DNA of 64,000 nucleotides from Apostichopus japonicus (GCF_037975245.1 NC_092573.1:8400501-8464500), one strand, 5' to 3'. Positions 13,501-23,797 are shown, numbered from the stretch's first letter. Numbers and translations: made by a program. Notes: generated by a model from the sequence alone, not told the origin.

Positions 13501-16500
13501 AATATCTTTATTGCATGTAGGCCTAAATTTAAGCAACCTTGCTTTGGTCTGAACCAAATTAAATTGGTGATATCAATGTACTTTGGGGGTATTTAACAAT
13601 TTTCCACTACTGTTGGTTTCATTGGATGGCCCAAAAAAAAGGGGCAGAAAATTTGATAAATGACAAATTTTATTTGATAGCCATGAGGTTAAGCTATAAA
13701 TAACTTAATAAAACGTATACCTGCGGTTATGCATTCTCCCAAGCAATCAGTATATGCCGTTCCATCACAGTCTCCGTTACAATCAATCCGTTCTGGATTA
13801 AACGTCTTGCCAGTTTCTCCTCCTGCGGAAAAAAATTATCAATACTTCATGGAACGTTGCACCTAAAGTTCTATTCATCATGCCTGCCACCTATTACCCT
13901 GTTACCTGGCATGCATCTGAGACTCACATTTCATGTAATGTTTCTTGTTGGGATCCTCAATCTATCATGCAAAAGTTTTAAACCGGTAACACAAAGTAAA
14001 GAAGATAAATGGGAGTGAAGACTCTAGCACAAAGAAACGTCTGATGCCGGTAATCTGACCTAGTTTCGAATGAGGTGTAACAGAAAGGTTAGACACCACC
14101 ATCAATCCCAGAAAATACACACACAGCTTGCTACTGTTGGTAATTAGAAACTAGTGTACAGTCAATACATGCAGCTACAGTCAATACCCACAACACAGTA
14201 CATAGCAGCGATGGACATCCCAGCAGGGAATTGTTATGGAACTCCCTGATCTCAGGTCCAGATAAAAGATCACATTTCATTACTGTTGGCATTTTGTAGC
14301 GACAAGAAGAAAACTTCACTTGCAAGGAACGGAAAGTTAACTTTTATCAGAGGGCGGCACGCGGTTTGGGGTGAGTCTTCTATGCCTTTAAGTTAAGATG
14401 AGTTTTATATAGAATGACAAATATGAATTTTACTTAACTTTTAAGCTTTGTAAAATATGTCTAGGGTTTGCGGGGACCCAATCCGTATGTTTTAGCTTCT
14501 ACTTTTGTTTTTGCAGTTACTAGCTAATGACCCTCTCATGTAACTCAGGGAGAATATTGATCAGTATGTGCACATATGATTTGTCATATGCCAATGACTG
14601 GACATGAGAAAAAATATGTCTTAATGCAAGATCTTCTAACCTTATAAAGTGAACAGGAAAATTGATCTGCACAAGAGAAGGCAGCCAACCAAAACTACCT
14701 AGGTGGACTACCCTATACATTAATACATGCTAATGTAAGTTAATATTCTTGCTTGATCTTGAAAAGCAACAGAAAGCAACAGTCTTCTTCATATCTTTAC
14801 AACAACAAAACAACAAAAAACATATATGTCACTTGGGCTTTGAAGTACAAGCACTCCAAATTTCGATGGCCTAGCCTACTGCCATTTTACGTATTTGCAT
14901 AGGTCGCGAATTCGGGTTAGGGCCCAAACCTAGCCTAGTATTTTAGTATTGCACATTATTGCAATTGTACGTACATACCAATGTTGGTATGGTTTGGTTT
15001 CTAATTGCCGAAAAAGGCTCCCGATTCCCGGAACGACAAACCACAAGAACACTCACACATATAAAAATTATCTGATGTTCAAGCTTTTACGTGTATCCCG
15101 GAACGCAGCGATCATATGACATTTAAGCACCGACATGATCTTTACACAAAAGTTGCCGTGCTGTTGAAATCAACCAGTCTATGCGCGCTGGTAACGATCA
15201 CTACACAACAAACACACGCGAATATGATGTTAGGGATATCCCCCACGCTTCCGGGACTTTCCCAAAATAGACTATCAATAATAACTTTTCGTTCCTTTAC
15301 TTTTTATGAATCTTGCGAACGAAAATTATCAAAGAGCTAGACCAGATTTTGGCAGGCAACAATTCGCTATATATTATCTTATATTATATATATTATATAT
15401 ATATTTTCTTATTTATTATGAATATAGTTCTAATTTAGTAATAATAAATTGTGAGTATAATACAGTACAAATCGTTATACGTAGGCCTATGCCTACCCTC
15501 TACGTTCTTCGATCGAGTAAAAAAAAAAGTCATGAAGGGTCATTAGTTCATCAATTATTGCAGATATTTAGAAATGATTACTCTGTCATGTGCTGGGAAA
15601 GTCAGTCATCTACATGTACCAAAATTAGGCCTACACATATACTTTCTGCAAGTGAATCTATTTGCTTGTTGGAGGACAAACAGAAAACTTTGGAAAGCAA
15701 AACAATAAACTTCGAAAAAAGCATCATCATATGACAATTTTTTTAATCATATATCCCTCTTGCTATTTCTTCGACTTGAACTGATCAATAAACAGATGCT
15801 CCATAGTTGCTTTATTAACGATTTTTTTAGGTTTTTCTATTATACTATACATTGATGGTAATCTTGCCGCTTATACGTACCTTCGAAAGAATCGATAAAA
15901 CTGGCTATATATATTAAAAACGTTCGTCGTTTCAAGATGTTTATTCCATAAACATGCTACGACCTTCAAGAAAGTATCTGATGCTTTTTTGCTTCGTATA
16001 TATAGTTCTTATGTACATTTTATTAAAATATATTACAATGAATTCTATAGAGTTACTTCAAGTAATTAATATAAAACAATACGAAAAAATAATGTCTTCC
16101 AGAAGCTCTGTTTTGGTATGAACAGGAATGTTCCGTCCATACATAAGTATAGTTACAAAAGACATGTTTGAAATTTGCCACACTAAGTAAACATAAGAGG
16201 AGACGGTTTTTTTTTTTTTTTTTTGTTCTTTGGTGAGGGGGACGAAGTCCTTAAGGCCCAATACTGACCGAAATTTAGATAAAAATGAGCGGCAGTTGAT
16301 TTTAAAGAAATTAAACATCGTGGCATGATTTCATGTTCTTTTGTTTGCTTCAAGAATTATTATCAGAACTATGCATCATGGGTAAATTTAAGGATAGGTA
16401 TATAAATAAAACCGTATGGGATTTGTATGATCCTATATTATCTTCCAGATTGGAGCGTCCAGAGGGATTGCATAATACAACAACATTTGTAGAACAGAAT

Positions 16501-19500
16501 CTAAACGAGTCTAATCAGATGTAAATGAATTTTCCTTTCCATTTCCTATCAAGAAAGAAAGTTTAAAGCGATTACCTGAACATTCTTTACAAGGGTCAAC
16601 CTCAGCAGTGCCGTAACAGACTCCGTTGCAATCAAGAGGGTTCTGGTATTCAGGAGTTAGGGTACACAATCCACACTCATCAATGGCGGAGTCTGTGATT
16701 CCAGTTTTACCTCCCACACACATCTGACTGCACTCACTGATGAATGCGTCTCCCATGCATTCTCCAGAGCAGTCTAACTGTGCGTCCCCTCCGCACACCA
16801 AATTACAGTCATATTTAGCAGTGCCGTTACATACCCCATGGCAGTCGAATTCGAAAGGGCATTCTGCAACAAGAGGTTGGTAAGCAAAAACATCAAAATA
16901 AAATAAACGAAAAATGAAGAATGAAAAATGAAAGAGGATTATTGAGGTAGCCTAAATACATATTTTTGCATCGATTACAAACACGGGATCTTTGTAAATA
17001 AAAGGGTTCTGTAATGACGCTGTGGATGATTTGTAAAACGTGTACTTGGGAGTCGATAGACCATTATGTGATTGTTATAGAATGACATAAAACAATAGAT
17101 ACAAAGTTCTGGGATTTTGATGTAATCAAAGCAAATATATAGTACATGTGAAAACATTCATTGCTGAGTTACTATTGTAGATCATGCGTAATAAACATTC
17201 GGCTTAATTAAATATCTGCATGTCTGTATAAGAGCCTTTGTACTCGATCGAATACCCAAAGCAGAAGAAACGATTGATTTCATGAATGACTTTCTACATA
17301 TATAAGACACTGTATTATTCCGTGTATCATGAATCTGTCAATTGTGTAGCCTTAGATACTGCCTTTCACTGGTTTAAAAACATTGTAAAAGTTAAGACGA
17401 TCTTACCTTCTTCGCTTAGGTAGGTGGTGACCATTTCGCAGAGTTCCTCTGGTGTACGGTAGCCTGTGAATTCATAGAAAATATCGTTGCTTATCATTCC
17501 TAATTCCCCTGAAAATAACTCCATCAAACTCGACAGTGTGTTCGAACAGGCATTTGCGTCATACATGACAGAATAGAGTTTATCAACTATTTCGGTTATC
17601 ACTTCATCGCGTGCTTGACCAGTCGTGGGATCCAGCGCTAATTGGATGTACAAGCACATTGACTCCTGATCTGAGAACCCCAGAAGGGTCGCTACAAGAT
17701 TAGTGGCGGTGCTGATTGCTTGCTCGTACATTGCTTGTGCCATCACGGTTGCCTCGTCAGTGTCCATTGTCCAGTTTGTGAACTGACCAATAAACGTGTC
17801 AAATTGTTGGGAATGTTTTGTTGGGCTGAAGTACCAGACGACTTGGTCCCAGCTGCTGCACATACCCGCGGCAGTAGGCAGTAGCTCAGACAGCCAGGCG
17901 TGAGCGATGAGGTTAGTGATACCTGGTAGATTCAAATCAGATTTGAAAAGCATGTCAATAGCTGGGCAAACCTCGAACGACGTAGATAACTCGGTTGTTC
18001 CTAATAGTTGCAGAAGAATCGAAAGACCCACATGATCGCCGTTTATCGGTCTTAATGCGATAGGATAATCCCAACCATAGTATCCAGGAACTGTTAGATT
18101 TAAGCACAGCTGCTCAATCTCAGCTGGGTTGACAGTTTTTATCACTTGACATATTCCTTCAACATCGAGCCACGCCATATCAGACTGCTGTAAGAGTACG
18201 TTCTTGAAAACATCGCACAGTACACTTGCTCCTTCTAGAAGTGTTGGTGCAGTGTAAATGGCACCTACGACCCTTGTCATGTTGGCGAAGGTAAATTCGG
18301 GTAGGAATTGTCCTGGAACTGCAAATGGTATCCACAAATCGAGGCTTTGCGTTGAACTTAAAGCGTATTGTAGAGGAGTAAACGAAGCATCACCAGAAAA
18401 GGATGACACCACGTGCTGACAAAAAGCTACCCTGTTCGATGGTAATGTCAGGTTCATCCCAGTGAGATTGTACAACATGTAGAATCTATCCTCTGCAGCC
18501 ACTACAGATATAACACTATTACATACAACCTGGTCAGTTAGGATATTAAATACATTCTCGGCCATTAACATCCCTTGAGCTATGTATTCCTCACTGGAGT
18601 GTTCCTCGCTTAAGAAGCCACAAAAGTCAGTCTCTTCCATACCAGAAAGAGTAACAAGTAGATTCCTCAGAAAGCGATATGCTATGACGTCCGTAGAGAA
18701 TTGCCCAGCATTGGTGTCCCTGATGGAACAAATGCCAAAATTTCCCGAATATTCTAGTAGATCGGCTATCGGATAGGAAAGTACCATTTTGGCTTGTTGG
18801 ATTAGCATAGTGTGGTTTGTTGTCAGCAGTAAGCGGAGGAACGAACAACTCGAATATGGCTCATCCAGATTGAAGAAACCAAAATGAAAGACAGTTTGGA
18901 TATGTTGGGCAACTCTTTCCAACCTCTCATATCTGAGTCCAAAGTCTGAATACATGCTCCAAAATATTTGTCCAACTTTTGAGACCACCCCTTCAATATA
19001 CGACCAACTTGAAGTATGGTTTCTCCAAGTCTCTTCATCAAAGTAGGGTATGTTATTATCCATGAAAGTTGATACAATATCCAAACAAGGCAATAGAACC
19101 GATCCTTCACTACGCATATGCTCACAAATTATCGATATTTCAGCTGGAAAAGTTCCATTGAAATCTAAGGCGCTAGCAAGGTTACACACCTCTGTCAAAG
19201 AATTGATAGCATCATAATGATAAAATTGACTTGCAATTTTAATAACCTCTTCTACAGCGTTTTTCATCTGGACAGTCCAGCATTCACTCATGAAGTCACC
19301 GTTTTCTTCAGATTGGAGAATAGACATAAAGGAATCTAAATTTATCGGGATGTCTCGTTTTTCACTGAAGTAATAAGTGATTACGTCACATAGCTCCTCG
19401 TTGGTCTCGAATCCAATCCATGCTGCAACTGGCCCATAGATTGGCATCCTGTTCATAGAGGCGGTAAATTCTAAGCATTGATCTTTCATCTGTATGACTT

Positions 19501-22500
19501 CCATAAACCTTTGAGCCATTTTGTCTAGGATAGCATCGACACGAGAGGAATCCCCGTGGTATCGCCAATCTTGGTACGCTGTTTGCGCATCCCAGCATAG
19601 GTTTTCGTAGTCAGAGTAATTTCCAAGGAATTGATTGACAGCTCCAATAATATCCCTAAACTCAGTGCCATCGAAGTGCAGGTCAGGTTGTCTATGAGGA
19701 CGCTCACTATCAGAGTAATAGTGTGTCGGACAAATGTTTTCAGCGTCACTGATGATCAGTAACTGGAAAAGACGGAACATCGAATCAAATATTTCTGGAC
19801 CCTGAGATGCCTGTAACCAACTATCCAACCCCGTGCAGGTTACCGTTGAATCTAACAGTGATACACCAATGACGTGACTGAATATTTGGCCCATCGTTTC
19901 AAAAGACATGTGATTTAAGATGTTGGCGTTTCCGTTGTAATAATCGTATTGGTATTGGTAGTGGTTCTGATAGTTGCCGCCATTCCAGTCATAGTATGTT
20001 TGATGATCATAATCGTTATTATCGAACACGTCTTTCATGGGATTATGGTCTCGATTGTTCACTGCAAGCCAAAAGTATGGGATGTAACATTGAAGAGTAT
20101 CTGTGCAAATTTCATCAAACGTCGTATCATTGATCTTCTGCAGTAAGCGACAGCCCTCCGTGATCTCCACATCTGGAACCAGATGGGGCGCTAACTCTAC
20201 GATAGGACAAAAGGTTTCAATCAATTGTTTGATATTCTCAGCTCGGTAGATGAAAGCTGCTACTCCAATGATGGTGTCCATGTACACGGAATTAGTGACA
20301 TCCATTTCCTCGACGTTTTCAAGTAGCTCTATAAGAATTGTAGCATTGATTAAAGGAGCAGGCAAGTCTGTCATATAATTAACTACTGTTTCGCAAAATA
20401 CGTCATCACTTTCAAAGCCGGCAAGTTGCCATATTGAAATATCAGTTAACTCGTCACTTGGGAATGTATAGGCGAGAAACGATTTGCATGATGTTGTGTT
20501 TTGAACTAATTCAAACAATCTGTTGGTCATGATTTCTTCAATTTGAAGAATTTCCTCGGGAAACTCTCGAAGTGATTGAATGTCAATACATAAATCATTT
20601 GTATTGTTGTAACCGCCCAGAAAGGTATAAAGTTCTCCAAGGAAGTTTTCGGAAACCATGTCACTGACCTCTGTATCACCGTATACGTAATCGTACAAGT
20701 AGTCGACCGCAAAGTGTGTTTCGTTTGAGAATTTCACGTGTACATCTGAATCACATTGGACATCGGCTGATGCATGCAAGTGTAGACGAGTTAAGGTTCG
20801 GAAAGCATTCTCCAGGGTACTTTTAACTGACTGTGAAGAATAAAGATCCCAACCCAAACTGCACATTGGTATTGATTCGAGCGTTGTTCCCCATAGATCT
20901 GCTAGAATGCTTGGCAATTCATCCCAAGGTATTTGGTTGAAAATAGAATGACTTTCATGATGTTCTTCATCATAACCTCCGTTATAACCCCCATGGTGGT
21001 TATCGTTATTTTCATTTCCACTGCCGTAATCATCATATGTACCGTAGTTCTGACAATAGCTAACAAACTCATCTTGTGTTGGTTCATTGAACAGAAATTG
21101 ACAGGTTTCTTTTTCAGAGTACCCTAGTATCCCCTTAAAACCCCGGCAAATCATTAAAGTTCCATCTCGAATGTTAGCATTGTAGAGACCACCTGCAAAT
21201 TCTATGAATGATGACAACGAAACCCCGTTTGCTACTTCACCGGGTTGATTCTGATGGGTAGGAAATCCATATTGTTGGGCGTAATCGTAATCATTACTAG
21301 GCCAATAAAATGAGCTGTTTAAGCCAGACAAGAAAAATTGTCCTGAAAATGAACTTATGACGGCTTCGCAAACGGAGGATGGCGTTGCGAACTTCGTCAT
21401 CTGGTAAAATTCATAATCAGTGAGGTTTTCTTTAAAATACTCTGTAAACAAGATACAACTGTTATAATCATGTAAAATACTGAGCAACTTTTCCTTCATT
21501 CGTTGCACAGCCTCCATACTGTCTAGGCGATACATTGTCTCATTTCGTTCGAATTGCTCCATGGTACGTAAACAAAACTCATCGTGGTTCTGAAAATTGG
21601 ATATGAATGTTAGAACCTTCTTCAAAAAATCACCATGAATTATTCCAATGTGAAGATCCCACCATGGATCGAAATCATAGTCATAACTCTTCCCTGGGTA
21701 TTCTGAGTCAGATTTGTCATAATCCCAATCTTGATCGACAGTTGTGTCCTCCCATCTGAATGGAGTATCTGTCGTCATTTCTGCCTCTCGTTTTGTCTTC
21801 CTGTTCCGAAAAGGTTCATAATCTAGAGTTGTCTCTGTAGTCATCTCTTCCATATACTCAGGAGTTTGGCGTCCTCGATCAGGATTAACTTCCCCACTAT
21901 TGAATAGATCTTCGTTATGTTCATCATCAGTACCCGGCCATTGGTAGTCTGGAGTTAGAGGCTTATGGCAGTAATGAGGTGCGATAAGGTAGAGGAAATG
22001 TAGTTGCTTTTCTACAATTGGAAGGATGATATCTACGAATCCAATTTCATCGTTGAATAGAAGGTTGCCTATAGCAGGGCAAATGTCGCCTTCACTAGTA
22101 TAGTCATAGGGATATATGAACTCGGAAAGGTCCACATTTGGCATGATATCGTGGTCGAATTGAGAAGCTTTTTCCTTAAGTTTATAGAATTGTAGGAAGA
22201 AGTTGTTAAGAAAGTCAAGTCCATGAAAATATGGATAATATGGAGATTCTTCTTCTTCTCGTGGGAACAACCATTCGGGCCAAAGATTGGAACTGTGACA
22301 CATGTCGAGGAATGTATCATAGTTATGTTCATTTAGAGCACTGCAAGCCGCTAATTGATTGTAATCCAATATACTATTGTAAGCTCGACAAATCACAGAA
22401 AGTCCTTCTGCCGCTGTCATACTGTTCAATACATTTGCAGCCATTGCTATTGCGTCTTCGAAGGGAACACCCGGTAGTACGTCGCCCTCATAGAGAGGCC

Positions 22501-23797
22501 ATTCTACGTAGTTGTAATAATAGTGCTGTAATGAGTTGTTGAAATTAATAATATTAACTTCAACACCTGCTTCCATTGTGAAAGTTGTAACAAGCTTTTC
22601 ACAGAGCGATTCACCGTCTGGCATTCCTGTAGCTTTGTTAATTGACTCTGCAAAATCAGCTAACATATTGTAGAGGTCTAAACACGCATGTACATCTTTT
22701 AAAGCATCAAAGATTTTCATTTTCGCCATGTCTATGATTCCGCTCTTATCTACAGAATCGTCGAAGGTAACTTCACATGGATTACCTATCCCTAACGACT
22801 GGCTAACGTTGAATAAAAGCGATGTTGTGATGTCCATCCCATATGCAGTTGCATCAGTTGTAAACAAGAACTGGTACTCGCAGAACGATTCAAAGTTACC
22901 TAATTTAGACCAAAGAAAACCCGACAAGGCATGATCAATGACTGTAAAAGAAGAAATTGACTCATTGAATATGACAGCAGAGACGTTAAAACAGAAACTT
23001 TCTGACCCTCGGCCCAAGACGGCAAACGCCGCTTCAACAATGTGTTTAAACTGCCAGATATCCAAGTGGTGATACCCTCCATCATGAATGGCAGGGTAGT
23101 TATCATGAAAGTAACCTTCCGTCGAATGTTCCTGCGGTAGATCATAGTAGTCCTTTGAGTCATCATGCGGTCGTTCATGGTAATCCCTTGAATCGTCCTG
23201 TGGTCTCTCGGTATAATTCGTTGTGTTATCATGTGGTTGTTTTCCATCGTTAAGTGTAGGATCATAGTCAGCGGGATAATTAGGATAGTTGTAGTCATCA
23301 TACCATTGATCATAATTAGTTTGGTCTGGTAACCATGCTGGACATGAAGGTACAGAAGAGATTGCACTTCCATGCTGGATAGTTTGCCATAATTGGTAGC
23401 AAGTCCCTTCTATGTTGGTTTCTTCACCTTGGTCCATCGCTTGAATGATGGGCTCACAGATAGTTCTGACTACACCCCCTGACATCAAGTTCAAGAGAGG
23501 CCCATAATGTCTACACACAGAAGCAGCAACTTCTGCAAGAGAATCAGCTCGCCATGCAGATCGAAACGTCTGCACAATGGTCGACATGTTGACTCCCGGA
23601 GCGAATTCACCTGGTTTCATGAGGGTACCATTATTGCAGAGAACTTGAAAGTCCATCATTAGCTGTTCGTTGTCCCAGTCCATGCCTGATTCTCGTTCAT
23701 CGGCTAGTTTTTCCAAAAAGGCGGTGTCCACCGATGCTCCAATGTTCAATATGGATGATACCAAAAGTGCCAGCGCCAAATGCCTGAAGCTTGCCAT
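1..23797 (-). CDS. Giant REJ-domain, Cys-rich repeat ectodomain protein (partial, 19 exons)
   Basis: Exons, 5' to 3' on the minus strand: 23797-17407, 16863-16576, 13822-13721, 13310-13229, 12301-12202, 11733-11598, 11308-11219, 10574-10143, 9169-9011, 8479-8335, 7334-7229, 6845-6710, 6157-6074, 5149-5012, 2758-2549, 2025-1855, 1248-976, 479-281, 68-<1. All borders read AG/GT and every phase is compatible, giving one frame of about 3103 codons. The start ATG is preceded in frame by a TGA nine codons upstream and followed by a hydrophobic signal peptide. Order seen: signal peptide, about six ~330-residue unknown repeats, DCxGxC modules, IPT-like beta domains, second set of both, then a REJ domain. 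REJ domains are known from sea-urchin sperm receptors and polycystin-1 family proteins, so a cell-surface or secreted role is inferred. Any membrane segments lie off the left edge. The exact product and function are unknown. I am confident of the exon chain, less so of the last exon. Confidence 0.85.
281..479 (-). CDS. REJ-type gene exon 18: REJ repeat strand
   Basis: 199 nt, phase 1 to 2. Contains YTFSVTITNFLGGSTLASIT followed by PTPDVVVNALG, the classic REJ 'Y.F.v.v.N.lG..s.as..v......P.p.v' segment. Confidence 0.88.
976..1248 (-). CDS. REJ-type gene exon 17: REJ core
   Basis: 273 nt, phase 1 to 1. Contains APAVVPPVKAVLFGSSTISS, a Cys, then AAGRELTNDWSV. The 'P.v...gps.i..C' followed by 'GR.l...W.v' pattern is typical of REJ domains. 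Confidence 0.87.
1855..2025 (-). CDS. REJ-type gene exon 16: REJ domain start
   Basis: 171 nt, phase 1 to 1. Shows the REJ/polycystin signature CSDV...LLG...C-x-W-x-SPTKLEI with GSGSDLVSVG, matching the family pattern in which a Cys pair flanks 'LLG' and is followed by 'W.SPT.L....G.G'. Confidence 0.87.
2549..2758 (-). CDS. REJ-type gene exon 15
   Basis: 210 nt, phase 1 to 1. Encodes a beta-rich segment (GYFSVFARIQASFRDD ... LPGIGEVAAEGLTVTIYAPS). No specific domain is recognised; it lies between the IPT-like segment and the REJ region. Confidence 0.82.
2988..3170. repeat. Interspersed repeat shared with 57895-58120
   Basis: CCAGGGAATAAATG, CAAAATTTTGCATAGCGCTT and ACTGTGTAC align in order with the NBAS intron 18 copy. 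Boundaries are unclear here. In REJ-type gene intron 14. Confidence 0.5.
3735..4485. repeat. 15-bp minisatellite (about 50 units) in intron 14
   Basis: Unit TTGATGGGCAGGGTG with GAG, GTT and AAACAT variants, about 750 bp, in the intron between exons 14 and 15 of the REJ-type gene. The period is divisible by three, so long spurious frames run on both strands. Plus strand has repeated GGGCAGGG and could form G-quadruplexes. Confidence 0.95.
5012..5149 (-). CDS. REJ-type gene exon 14: IPT-like start
   Basis: 138 nt, phase 1 to 1. Begins GVSLSSIEPSYGLVSDEINT, matching the 'V..IxPxxG' opening of IPT/TIG domains. The following intron holds the 15-bp minisatellite. Confidence 0.82.
6074..6157 (-). 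CDS. REJ-type gene exon 13
   Basis: 84 nt, phase 1 to 1. Encodes GTYSVSILVNDVALDVQDN and then AELIIYAYDG. Counterpart of exon 7; closes the second block. Confidence 0.8.
6710..6845 (-). CDS. REJ-type gene exon 12: IPT-like beta domain
   Basis: 136 nt, phase 0 to 1. Begins VGVFGAGFTTLESYLCSF and ends CTIGFSVAG. Identical length and phase to exon 6. Confidence 0.83.
7229..7334 (-). CDS. REJ-type gene exon 11: DACGEC module
   Basis: 106 nt, phase 2 to 0. Encodes SGAVEDACGECNGDGTTC followed by a short strand ending VGVQIE. Counterpart of exon 5. Confidence 0.82.
7555..7594. repeat. Poly-C followed by (CA)n
   Basis: About 20 C residues run directly into a CA dinucleotide repeat, in intron 10 of the REJ-type gene. 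Confidence 0.9.
8040..8292 (+). mobile_element. LINE 3' end remnant (REJ-type gene intron 10)
   Basis: Plus-strand translation shows the LINE C-terminal pattern (RSFEYSGSYL, LPDHIRT, STFKSLLKTHLF) with stops. AGCGCCTTGAGCAGTGAC and TTTGGCGCTATATAAG then a TTA-rich tail follow. Typical CR1-type 3' end. Confidence 0.75.
8335..8479 (-). CDS. REJ-type gene exon 10: CGICDGG / GCDG module
   Basis: 145 nt, phase 1 to 2. Contains ICNYCVGGQTGL, DACGICDGGNTTC and GCDG. Its donor (GTTGG) is weaker than the others, but frame and counterpart exon 4 support it. Confidence 0.82.
9011..9169 (-). CDS. REJ-type gene exon 9: DCxGxC module
   Basis: 159 nt, phase 1 to 1. Begins GGTTGIVSDAEERLDC and contains CGYCGPAGS and DCNGDCNPP. 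Counterpart of exon 3 (GGETGKTF...DCNGDCDG). Confidence 0.85.
9765..10045 (-). mobile_element. tRNA-derived SINE, family A, full copy
   Basis: On the minus strand a pol III A-box-like TGATCAAGTGG and a B box GGTTCGAGCCC are followed by GTTGTGTCCTTGGG. The 3' part reads GCGCCTTTGAACAATTTCTG then TTGGCGCTATATAA, ending in a (TGAT)n tail. The tail matches a LINE 3' end at 8220-8290. Confidence 0.8.
10143..10574 (-). CDS. REJ-type gene exon 8: long DCxGxC repeat run
   Basis: 432 nt, phase 1 to 1. The clearest Cys-rich array, with consecutive ~13-residue units DCQGVCGGPAEI, DCFNVCGGSAVE, DCSGECGGTLEY, DCAGACGGDALL, DCAGDCNGAAFA, DCLGECNGAAVR and DCGGTCQGEAF. A CGYCVGG and a CTSSPDY unit follow. 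It starts the second six-exon block and is GC-richer than its surroundings, so several overlapping open frames occur here that are shadows. Confidence 0.9.
11219..11308 (-). CDS. REJ-type gene exon 7
   Basis: 90 nt, phase 1 to 1. Encodes DTYSFSLLVENGIAGTASS and a short beta-rich tail ending LEVWS. Counterpart of exon 13 (GTYSVSILVNDVALD). Confidence 0.8.
11598..11733 (-). CDS. REJ-type gene exon 6: IPT-like beta domain
   Basis: 136 nt, phase 0 to 1. Encodes LQVFGIFNAELNHQCSFQG and then a DGTTVEFAMTVSS stretch with a second Cys. This resembles the VxGxxF...CxF...C pattern of IPT/TIG-like folds. Same length and phase as exon 12, which begins VGVFGAGFTTLESYLCSF. Confidence 0.83.
11963..12195 (+). 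mobile_element. tRNA-derived SINE, family B, copy 1
   Basis: A box TAGCTCAGTGG and B-box-like GGTTCCAGTCACTCC, followed by CAGTTACAGAGTTGTTG and a tail with CGAGTTCCTGCTTGCAG and ATCTAAAATACATAC. Lies in intron 5 of the REJ-type gene, right beside the exon 5 donor. Confidence 0.78.
12202..12301 (-). CDS. REJ-type gene exon 5: DACGVC module
   Basis: 100 nt, phase 2 to 0. Encodes SGATYDACGVCSGTSLACV followed by a beta-strand-like tail. Its donor lies within a few bases of a plus-strand SINE in the following intron. Counterpart of exon 11. Confidence 0.83.
13229..13310 (-). CDS. REJ-type gene exon 4: CGDCGG / GCDG module
   Basis: 82 nt, phase 1 to 2. Encodes LCGDCGGSNACLGCDGVPN, the GDN-type Cys motif that ends in GCDG. 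It is counterpart to exon 10, which ends GCDGIVL at the same phase. Confidence 0.83.
13721..13822 (-). CDS. REJ-type gene exon 3: DCxGxC module
   Basis: 102 nt, phase 1 to 1. Begins GETGKTF and contains DCNGDCDGTAYTDC. It corresponds to exon 9 in the second block. Confidence 0.85.
13823..16575. other. REJ-type gene intron 2
   Basis: Contains MITE family 1 copy 1 (14009-14387), an AT-rich stretch near 15360-15440 and a T-run at 16207. Nothing else is recognised. Confidence 0.6.
14009..14387 (+). mobile_element. MITE family 1, copy 1 (intron 2 of REJ-type gene)
   Basis: Shares several blocks with 42645-43003 and, inverted, 52498-52864, e.g. TGACCTAGTTTCGAATGAGG, TCCCAGAAAATACACACACA and GAAAGTTAACTTTT. 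The right end, CCTTTAA, keeps the TTAA; the left end is decayed. Confidence 0.8.
16576..16863 (-). CDS. REJ-type gene exon 2: DCxGxC modules
   Basis: 288 nt, phase 1 to 1. Encodes successive Cys-rich units such as DCHGVCNGTAKYDC, DCSGECMGDA and DCNGVCYGTAEVD, ending at PCKECSG. It opens the first copy of the six-exon block (exons 2-7) that is repeated as exons 8-13. Confidence 0.88.
17407..23797 (-). CDS. REJ-type gene exon 1: signal peptide plus six ~330-residue repeats
   Basis: Single 6391-nt exon, 2130 codons, ending at donor GTAAGA in phase 1. Residues 1-21 are a signal peptide (MASFRHLALALLVSSILNIG). Conserved Cys in an [LFV]C[ED]x[VI][VI] context recur at residues 54, 399, 810, 1135, 1470, 1793 and 2120, i.e. 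every 323-411 residues. Each later copy has a partner Cys 27-36 residues upstream (372, 781, 1104, 1441, 1759, 2084). Between the copies are Tyr/Asp/His/Asn-rich acidic linkers (about 160-245, 640-715, 915-950, 1255-1290). Many N-x-S/T sequons fit a secreted glycoprotein. A dibasic RKTKR sits at 666-670. No known domain is recognised in the repeats; the hydrophobic helix-like pattern suggests alpha-helical bundles, which is inference. An uninterrupted 6.4 kb exon is unusual beside the other small exons. Confidence 0.9.

Noticed and set aside
22900-23373. 157-codon frame inside exon 1 in another frame
   Set aside because: Shadow of the large REJ-type exon caused by biased Tyr/Asp codons.
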